From: Saturnia japonica
Taxonomy: Eukaryota; Arthropoda; Insecta; Lepidoptera; Saturniidae
Assembly (NCBI GenBank): GCA_033032175.1
Contig: CM065306.1
Coordinates: forward strand, 24,163,001-24,227,000
Direction of reading: 5' to 3'
Length of the DNA stretch: 64,000 nucleotides
Shown here: positions 57,101 to 64,000 of the stretch, in pieces
How positions within the stretch are numbered: position 1 is the first letter of the stretch
How the letters are laid out: every line of letters starts with the position of its first letter
Program-made: the position numbers and the translations under genes
Notes under the pieces: model-generated
Told to the model about the DNA's origin: nothing
Database searches by the model: none
The model's input: only the letters and a program-made list of their open reading frames with translations

Positions 57101-60100
57101 GGGAATCAAGCTTAGAGTCAAGGTTGTAAAAGTGACCCTGGATCTGTCGTATTGTTATCCAATGACGGCGTCGCAGCGGCAGCATCACGAACCCGAGCTT
57201 GTAGTCGGAAGGCACATTTAAAATGAACCCGCATATGTTTGAAAGATCTAAACATCCCGGATCTCTGTAATTATAATATCAACAGTCAGTCGAAGCGATT
57301 ACGACTCTGTAGCAACGAGTTCAGACCACACGTTACAATGAGACTGAAGTCAGAGTTTTTGGCGGGATCTTGAAGTGACGTGATGTAGTGATAAACCCGT
57401 CACGATGACATTTATGGTTTCGGGATCAGCCAGTCTATATCCCGCAGGCGAGAGGCTTGCTGTCAGGTCTAACATTAAAAACCAGCAATAGGATGCTGAC
57501 TGACTCTAACGACGCCTCGTTTGATAAAATCCATCAAGCCGTTTAGACTACAGAGCGTGCCAAAGAAATAGACATACATACATACATACACTCGAAAAAC
57601 ATAACCCTTCTTTTTTGAAGATGGGTAAAAAAGATTTCAATGAAGGAAAGCATTATCAACAACCATATCACAGGGGTAGGGATCAAAATGCCCACCTGGC
57701 CCACCAGCTTCAAGTTGAAAATAAGTCGACAATTACCTATAAGTTGTACTTGACGACTAGATCGTGAGCCACATTGTTACTTAACAACAGATGAGGTTGA
57801 GAACAAACGCTAAACCTATAATTATGTTTTTTTTTTAAAAGATCGTTTTTCAGTCAGTTGACTTGACTATATAACATAATATGAAATTCTAAAGCTTCTT
57901 AAAAGGTTTCATTAAGTCTTGTCTTTATCAATATTAAATTTGTTTAAAGACATAATATTCACGAGAAATAATGAACATGCAGAAACAAGGTCAACATGAG
58001 GTTTAAATGTTTCATAGTTGTTAAATACTAACAAAGATTTGTAATAATTACCATAAACATTTAAATGGACAAATAATTTCAATGTTAATAGCCTCTCAAC
58101 TAAAATTAAACAAAAAAATACTTCTGAAAATTATGTATTTCAACAAAGAATCGATTGAGACTAGAGAGGCCATGACTAATATTATGAAAGTCGTTGTTTC
58201 AATTTTATTATTCTTATGTTAAAATCAGAATTGTAAAGTAAGTAAAAGAGATTTGGAAATTCAGAGAAAGCAATGATTCCACCTTGTTATTATTAACAAT
58301 CTTTTTAATTATATATTATTATAATATTTATCTGCACTTCTAGTATTATGTTATTTATTTATTCGTTATTTCAAGGACATCGGGTTAGGTTCATGTTTTT
58401 TTTTTAATAAAAATAATATATGTATAATTAATTTTAACTATAAAAGTAGATTTTATATATATCATTTACCACGTATTTTTCTATCACTATAAATAAATAA
58501 ATTTTAGAATAGATTGTATTTAATTTTAAAATTGTATTGACAGAAAATAAGAAAAATTATTGTAAGAGTGGTTCTGAAAACTCGACTTGTATAGTATAAA
58601 ATTCAATAAAATTATAAAAATTAATTATTGAAAATATTACATTTAACTATTAATTATAATATGTGTATTATTTTAAATTGTGTTTTATGGGTATAAAGCC
58701 AGAAATAGATATATCAGTTGGGATATATTGGACCAAGCTAAGGCTCACTTACGAAGTAGAGCCTCCGATGAAGATGATGATTCTATGCAAGTGATATTTT
58801 TTATGCTACTTCAGCATAAACAGTTTCGTCCTGGACACAAGTAAATAATGAAATATTGTATAAGTATAATATTGCTTTGTCTAGACATTACAATTGTAAT
58901 TGAAACTTGTACAGTTTTTATGAGTAAATCCATGTTACATAAACAAAGTAAATAACATCTTAATCATGACATCAACCATAGCATGGTGGTCGGGCTTTTT
59001 CTATTGCCCGTCTGGCTAGCTACCACCCTCAAGTTGAAAATTTAATGCTGAACACCAATAAAAACTTACTTTCTTTTATCAAACCACACTGCTTCACAAC
59101 CCTTCTTCTGCAATGCAGCCATAATAACATTAATGTCATAGTTTCCCAATCCCAGCATTGAGCGATGCGGGTTGATCCATACATTTGGTGACAGCTGACT
59201 ACATATCCCATCCAACTCTGATTTTGAAAATGTGCCTCGAGTCTGTAATATATTAATCAAGGTTAAATTATTCTTCAATTATTTATTTTTTGTTGTCAAA
59301 AGAAACAATTAAAAATAGATAATACTAGCAACCGCCCCTGACTTCGCTCACACAAATCTTTACTAATATTATAATCCCCACTTCACTACTGTAAGAAAAC
59401 ACATTGCTGAAAATGTAGTGCTTATAAGAATCATAGTTTCTTAAAACTTTAATAACTTTTTTTAATGAAGATATTTTTTTTTTTATAAGGACCAAGTATT
59501 TAAGAATTGTTGGCGACAGAATAGTTGTTTTTCGTGTCTTAGGTTAGGGTACTATGTGTTATTATTATATTTACGTGTTACACACTATGAGTTACAATAA
59601 AATAGGTTAATACTGACAATATTATAGAAAAATGTAAGCGAATACGCTACATTACAAGTTGCATGTTGTATGTTAAGATGTATATAAACGATTATGTATT
59701 GTGTGTCACATATGTGAAAATATAACTAACATAGAATAGATTAACATATAGAGTAAGCCAATAGAGTAAGTATATCGAATGTTATAGAGATTTTACGAGC
59801 GGAAAAAAGTGATGTCGCCCGTAAATTACATTGTTTTTGGCTTATGTACGGAATGTATACGTAATGTATATTATAAGTGAATATGTAATGAATAGGTAAT
59901 TCAAAGAGGAACATTTTGATATATAACATGTGTACATAAGATATATAATGAGAGAAATATAAAGAGTTTAACAGGGCAACCAAAGCGAAAAGTAAAGTTA
60001 AAACACGAAATAAAACGGGGCTCTCTTTACGGTCATTCCTCGAACCACTTAAGCTCGAAGAAGGGCCGTATTGGGCACGGTGCAATTCAACGAGTCTACA

Positions 60101-62886
60101 AGTACAAGCAACGAGTAACTACAAGAAGAAAGCTTTGGTCGTCCTGCGAACAATCAACAAGATATCGACTTTCATTGAAGACCCGGCACCTCAAGCGGTC
60201 GTGCATTATTGCACCCCCCGGACCCCCTCGACACTAACATCACGCCGCCCACTGGCATCCGTACGGTATCTACGAGACGGGCATCCGGCGCAACAAAACG
60301 CCCGTCCAAACCGGGGAAACGTCACACCTCCCCCCTCCCTCACACAGAGGGGAAGTGACGCGTACCCAACAAGAATTAAAAAAACAATGATCAAAAACTA
60401 TCCAGTAGTTTTTGCATGATGCAGGCACAACAGCAAACATCAACCATTTAATTTTTATTTATAGAATTTATAGAAGAAAGATCAAATTTAATTGTTTTGG
60501 TAAAATAAACACAGCTCCTATCCTACCTTTATTTCACAGTTCAAATTGTAATTAATAATGAAAAAATGAAACTTACTTCAAATAGTATATCTTAAATAAT
60601 TAAAATAAATAAAATATTTCCATGGCTCTAAAGTGACTTCTATCTCATCACCTACAATTTTTTTTTCAATATATCATTGCTGTACTGTGACGCGTCCAGG
60701 CTATATTGTTCTCTTCTTCCTACACAATGGTATACTTCAAACAAAATGTGATGAGGCATTTGAGAAGGCAAGCATAAAAGTGGCCACTTGTGATGGATTT
60801 TATTGTAGATCCATCCGATGTTCTTAAATTGCACTGTGTTTACCAACTGGTACAATGCTGTACATTCGCTGAGCTATGATTTAAAAAAATAAAAGAAACA
60901 GGTTTCTGAAAACAGTGAAAAATAAAACTACATTTTTTTTAATGGAAAAAATGGGGCAAAGTGCAGTTGGCGCACCTGATGGAGAGTGATCACCGCCACC
61001 CACAAACATCCATAACACCGAGGGCTCGCAGATGCGTGGCCCACCTTTTATCCGCTTTTTTAGAATAAGCTCTCTTCTTGAAGGTCACCAGGTCATAACG
61101 GCTTGTAAAGATCTCATGCAACAGCTCGTTCCACAGAGTGGTTGTGCGAGGCAGAAAGTGCCTTAAGAAACGCACTGTTGTGGAATGCTGGACATCGAGA
61201 TGGTGTGGATGAAATTTACTATTCTGACGCGTGTCCGATGGTGAAATTCAGCAGCCGGGATTAATTCAAGCAATTCCTCGGAACACTCCCCATGATAAAT
61301 TCGCTAGAAGATGCAGAGTGAACCAACATCTCTACGCAGAGCCAATGGATCAAGCCGATCGGAAAGAACTTGATTGTTAATAACTAGAGCCGCCCTACGC
61401 TGAATTTGGCCTTACTTTCCAACTGTTCCAACCGCAGACTGGACGCCAAGTATTCCGATACTGGCTGTGGCAGACAGAGGAGTGTTCTCAAAAAAAGGAT
61501 TTGCGACAAATGGTGACTTTTTAGCGGTTAACACGCAGACTTGTGTCTTTTTAGGGTTGATATGGACTAAAATAGTCGACCCCAGTCCGAGACTTTAGTT
61601 AATAAAGACTCGACTTCAGACACAAGTTTGTTCCGGATCTCATCGTATTCCCGAGAAATATTGGCACGGGCAGAGTACAAGACCTAGAGGCAGAGTTATA
61701 CTCCTTTTTAAATGTGCTGGTATTTATATCACCAGACACCGCAACAGCCCAGGCTTGGTAGCATTCCCGATTTCGGCGTAAAGCCGTCTTGCAGGAGCGA
61801 CCAAACCAAGGCTAGGATCTGCTACCGATGGGCACCACAGAGAATGGAATAAAGAGCTCCATACCCTGAAGCACCACATTAGTGACAGAGTCAGCAACGA
61901 CGTCTGGATCATCCGGTGAGAAGCAAATCTGCCCCTTGAGTAAGACACAAAGAATGACTGCATCCCGTCCCAATCTGCTGACCTATAGTGCCATACGCGG
62001 CGGCAGCCCGCAAAGCGAGGCCGCGTTGAACGCGTAACAGGCACTGTACTCCGGATAAAGCAGTGGTCCGACGAACCAAGAGGAGGATCGATAGAAACCG
62101 GGTAGCCGTCCAGATTGAGAGGTCAACAGAAGGCCCAAAAGGGAAGGTGTATGATCCTCCACATCTGGGATTCGCGTTGGCGTCTTGAACAGTTGTGTCA
62201 GATCATATGCTAGTGCGAAATCGCAAACATATGATTGTTGGTGCATGACCTAAGCCACTCAGTGGGCGTAAAGTCGCGGAGAATCACATTCTTACTTTTT
62301 ATCTCAGTACAAACAGTGTAATAAATAATATTTACATTTTTCTATACATTATATACAACAGATGTAATACATAAAATAAATTTGTTTTGGTTAATTTTTA
62401 TGTATCATTCTCATAAACATTTATCAAAATAAAGAATACCTGAAAAAATTTAACAAATGTAGCATTAACTAAGAAATATATAAGTACACACGCCAAATTA
62501 GATAAATATTTTTTTCCTCATTAATAAGCTATTAAGTAAGAAAAGTAATCTATTTTATATGCAAGACAAAATTTTCTATCACATAACTCACACAAATGGG
62601 TCTGTGTATTACAGCCTATACGTATGATGTATAAAATTTACAGAAACTAAATATGTTTTCATTTAATAACATGATAAAAAGAAAATAATAAGCATAACAA
62701 ACAAAAAATACAGATCACAAGGTATGTTTTCTAACAGTGCTAACTAAATTCATGGCCTTTTATAAAACATTCTACGACGCTTATATAAAGTTTTTAAACA
62801 TTTACCTGGAATAAATTATTAAGTGCATGTAGGGCGCACAATTCCTTGACTTGTTTTTCGTGGTAAATCGTTGGTTTAGTACTCAT
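54174..62886 (-). CDS. JOSD2: Josephin-domain deubiquitinase (JOSD1/JOSD2 type)
   Basis: A complete 241-aa cysteine protease of the Machado-Joseph (Josephin) family. Exons on the minus strand: 62806-62886, 59070-59242, 57084-57264, 54174-54464; phases 0, 2, 0 agree. Catalytic Cys17 is in [11 protein letters not shown], His119 in [12 protein letters not shown], and the Asn132 position in [28 protein letters not shown] is nearly identical to JOSD proteins, and [13 protein letters not shown] closes the domain. Family members cleave ubiquitin chains and act at the plasma membrane or in the cytosol. Human JOSD2 is 188 aa and JOSD1 202 aa; the 62-residue tail here (from about 180, Ser/Gln-rich) is longer. 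JOSD1 versus JOSD2 is not settled, so the symbol is provisional. Introns are 1.8-3.6 kb and rich in transposons. Confidence 0.95.
54635..54735 (+). repeat. Fragment shared with the MITE at 51060-51165
   Basis: GCCAGTGTCAAGTGTGACAT, ATAGAATTTAATTGCC and AAATGTTCGGTGTA closely match the interior of the 51-kb element. Ends are not visible. Confidence 0.6.
54876..55026. repeat. ~150-bp GC-rich foldback element in Josephin intron 3
   Basis: The left end CTACACACTATGCCGGCGGG and the reverse complement of the right end CTAGACACTTCCGGCGGCCG share CTA-ACACT-CCGGCGG. Internal GC-rich sequence and no ORF indicate a MITE. Confidence 0.6.
55137..56170 (+). mobile_element. hAT-superfamily transposon remnant
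   Basis: Left end TAGGGGTGTTGCGGATATTT; the reverse complement of the right end is TCAGGATTATTGCGGATGCA. Subterminal GCATCCGCATC-type repeats occur near 55203-55225. An imperfect 8-bp duplication (GTTTGAAC at 55129-55136, ATTTGAAC at 56171-56178) flanks it. Both the length of the duplication and the remaining coding sequence fit hAT. It lies in Josephin intron 3. Confidence 0.8.
55580..55745 (+). pseudogene. hAT transposase C-terminal dimerisation domain fragment
   Basis: The frame reads [20 protein letters not shown], then LSPTVLPV, and ends [10 protein letters not shown]. The WWKVN...LS(K)xAR(K)YLS motif is the hAT dimerisation domain. The SER/VFS segment and the DDE core are deleted, and a stop precedes the block. 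Confidence 0.75.
56876..57078 (-). repeat. Inverted partner of the 12905-13110 repeat, abutting a Josephin splice donor
   Basis: AATCTGAGATAGACAACATA, TCTCGATACCTAATAACACC and ACGGATCCGACGGGGTTTTT are the reverse complement of sequence at 12909-13000. CGCCGCCTGTGTTGCCATGT matches near 13050-13080. The copy ends within about 6 bp of the Josephin exon 3 donor (57083-57082). Confidence 0.75.
57500..57640. repeat. Retroposon 3' end with (CATA)n
   Basis: AGAGCGTGCCAAAGAAATAG, then ACATACATACATACATACAC and ATAACCCTTCTTTTTTGAAG, the familiar 3' end of lepidopteran retroposons. Confidence 0.55.
57641..59069 (-). other. Josephin intron 2
   Basis: AT-rich. A decayed repeat at about 57690-57830 (CACCAGCTTCAAGTTGAAAA, TTGTTACTTAACAACAGATG, CTAAACCTATA) resembles one in CIAO3 intron 6 at 32545-32700. 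No exon. Confidence 0.5.
59320..59507 (-). repeat. 5' part of an older repeat split by the solo LTR
   Basis: TAATACTAGCAACCGCCCCT and GACTTCGCTCACACAAATC is the standard start of a lepidopteran repeat. The matching end (ACTATCCAGTAGTTTTTGCA, TGATGCAGGCAC) lies beyond the LTR at about 60395-60430. Confidence 0.55.
59508..60371 (+). mobile_element. Solo LTR (864 bp) with 5-bp target duplication
   Basis: Begins TGTTGGCGACAG and ends ACCCAACA, a 6-bp terminal inverted repeat (TGTTGG/CCAACA). It is flanked on both sides by AGAAT (59503-59507 and 60372-60376). It contains AATAAA at 60009-60014, as an LTR R region would. There are no internal coding genes, so the retrotransposon has collapsed to one LTR by recombination. 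The superfamily cannot be told from the LTR. The frame at 60135-60419 lies largely within it and is not called a gene. Confidence 0.85.
60372..60440 (-). repeat. 3' part of the older repeat split by the solo LTR
   Basis: ACTATCCAGTAGTTTTTGCA followed by TGATGCAGGCACAACA is the usual 'CCAGTAGTTTTTGCGTGATGCAG' end of the repeat whose start is at 59320. Confidence 0.55.
60955..62285 (-). mobile_element. Internally deleted LINE in Josephin intron 1
   Basis: On the minus strand: endonuclease end [20 protein letters not shown] and [13 protein letters not shown] (62246 downwards), then a [12 protein letters not shown] connector near 61790. A jump follows to [20 protein letters not shown] (about 61650-61590) and the C-terminal [18 protein letters not shown] to FKKRAYSKK (61165-61050). 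The RT palm with its YADD motif is absent between these blocks. Frames are broken throughout. The 3' UTR has the typical GTGATCACTCTCCATCAGGT. Confidence 0.8.
62287..62805 (-). other. Josephin intron 1, near exon 1
   Basis: AT-rich. No element recognised. Confidence 0.6.
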
Positions 62887-63591
62887 TTCGCGAAAATTTC
62901 ATTTAACATGTTCCTTTATGATAAATACAAAGCACACTGTTTTTTAAATATTTTAATAAACTATAAACATATTCTGAAAAAATTTATTTATTGTAATGTT
63001 AAACTAATAATTTAAAAATTTTGCCGGAAAGTAGCATACAAAACTTGACCGATTTTGACAATCGACACCATAACCATAGATAATACACTAATACGGGAAA
63101 CAATAACGACCTTTATTTAGGGTTAGAAATCCGCAAAAAGTATTCCTGAGTAGAATCGATACTTTCATTTTGATACTATTTTTGTACTCGATTTTTGAAA
63201 TAGGTATCGACACTTAACAATTACTTGGTTCTTTTGTCCCTCACTAGGTTGCGGCCGTCAAATTAATGACATTGGATATGGAGTTTTTGGCGGGATCTTG
63301 AAGTGACATTGGATGATACTGGCCGCTTACCAGAGCAAGCTAGCTATTTCAAACATCTGTTCGTAGGATGCTAGAATACAAGTTAATCACAACCAAGAGG
63401 ATGCGACGACTGGAAAGACTTAGAAAGGAGCAGTAGGGGGACTTACCACGTATCCTGGTTGTATCTGCCACGATCCGAGGGTGCACCCTGAACTTCCTCA
63501 CACGTCTTGAACAGTCTAAAACACTTCTAGAGCACTAGAAAGACGTATTTCACCAGCTTTCCGATAGTTATAATTAATTTACAACGAAATT
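62887..63591. other. Head-to-head intergenic region upstream of the Josephin gene
   Basis: TTTCGCGAAA (62886-62895), an E2F-like palindrome, overlaps the A of the Josephin ATG. GAGTTTTTGGCGGGATCTTG followed by AAGTGAC (63281-63307) is an exact 27-bp match to 57353-57379 in Josephin intron 2. Otherwise nothing recognised. Confidence 0.5.
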
Positions 63592-63798
63592 ATGCAGAGC
63601 GTGTGTGTCACTGCAGTTCCGCGGCGGCCATTACACCGTTCTCGGTTTACGAAGAAATGCGCGGCAGATTTGCGCGCGTATTTTAAATACAATTGTGCCC
63701 CCAAGGAATTGGAGAAATTAGAAAGGGAAAAGGGATGTCGCAACATACCTCCCACTTGGAATTCGCCAGGATTCCAGAGAAAAGCAAAAATAAGTTAA
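63592..63798 (+). CDS. Hypothetical small protein or 5' coding exon
   Basis: A 68-codon frame from ATG 63592 to TAA 63796-63798, followed by AATAAA at 63849. Composition is protein-like and GC-richer than the surroundings: FTKKCAADLRAYFKYNCAPK, ELEKLEREKGCRNIPPTW; four Cys, Lys-rich, no hydrophobic segment. It starts 706 bp from the Josephin ATG in the opposite direction. I do not recognise a family. It may be a small gene, or the frame may be chance. Confidence 0.35.
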   Translation: MQSVCVTAVPRRPLHRSRFTKKCAADLRAYFKYNCAPKELEKLEREKGCRNIPPTWNSPGFQRKAKIS

Positions 63799-64000
63799 CT
63801 GCAAGTACTCGGAATCTAAAGTTTACCTTACAACTAAAAAAGTTACAATAAATAACCCTATTATTTTAGGGTCTAAAGATAAATTAAATTAACGCTATAC
63901 CTAAGTAACTTAGATTAAGTAATTTTAATAATAAACTCAAGCTTATTACAAAGGTAAAGGACAAACCTTTACCACAGGGCGTCGAAACTCGCTACCATTA

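Noticed and set aside
60135..60419. 94-codon Pro/Arg-rich frame
   Set aside because: It lies almost wholly inside the solo LTR and crosses its end into the older repeat; not a gene.

Overview
The window is eukaryotic nuclear DNA, almost certainly from a moth or butterfly (Lepidoptera). It is AT-rich, its genes are split by GT-AG introns, and it carries repeats typical of lepidopteran genomes: tRNA-derived SINEs, the 'GTGAAAGAAAACATCG' SINE body, the 'CGAGTGCGAGTCGGA' element, LINE 3' ends, and many short foldback or MITE elements. I cannot name the species.

Five protein-coding genes could be assembled exon by exon; splice phases agree at every junction. In order: (1) the 3' end of Git, the ARF-GAP/paxillin scaffold (+, 543-3819), whose last exon has an apparent one-base frameshift; (2) Dnal4, dynein axonemal light chain 4 (-, 15199-23094), two exons around a 7.6 kb intron, with a consensus RFX X-box about 100 bp upstream of its ATG; (3) CIAO3/NARFL, a cytosolic Fe-S assembly factor (+, 25245-39054), eight exons, 482 aa, complete; (4) a secreted apolipoprotein D-like lipocalin (+, 43631-49056), four exons, 200 aa; (5) a Josephin-domain deubiquitinase of the JOSD1/2 type (-, 54174-62886), four exons, 241 aa. 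A short ORF of unknown nature (+, 63592-63798) lies head-to-head with the Josephin gene. The genes are unrelated in function (cell adhesion and signalling, cilia, Fe-S assembly, secreted ligand carrier, ubiquitin), and nothing suggests an operon-like unit.

Most of the rest is transposable-element debris. Several elements can be delimited to the base by terminal inverted repeats and target duplications: a LINE inside a Tigger/pogo-like element inside a MITE (CIAO3 intron 2); a 617-bp TA-flanked element with CTACCCGTG termini (CIAO3 intron 6); a dead 1293-bp mariner (CIAO3 intron 7); a 1284-bp Tc1/mariner-superfamily element with perfect 32-bp termini but a broken transposase (39752-41035); a hAT remnant with a near-perfect 8-bp target duplication (Josephin intron 3); and an 864-bp solo LTR with a 5-bp duplication inside an older repeat (Josephin intron 1). 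A small A-tailed retrocopy of an unidentified RNA, flanked by a 12-bp duplication, lies between Dnal4 and CIAO3. I found no CRISPR array, rRNA gene or functional tRNA gene, and no obviously novel multi-gene system. The most useful leads are the X-box, the Git frameshift, the inverted repeats around CIAO3 exon 6 and the unidentified retrocopy.
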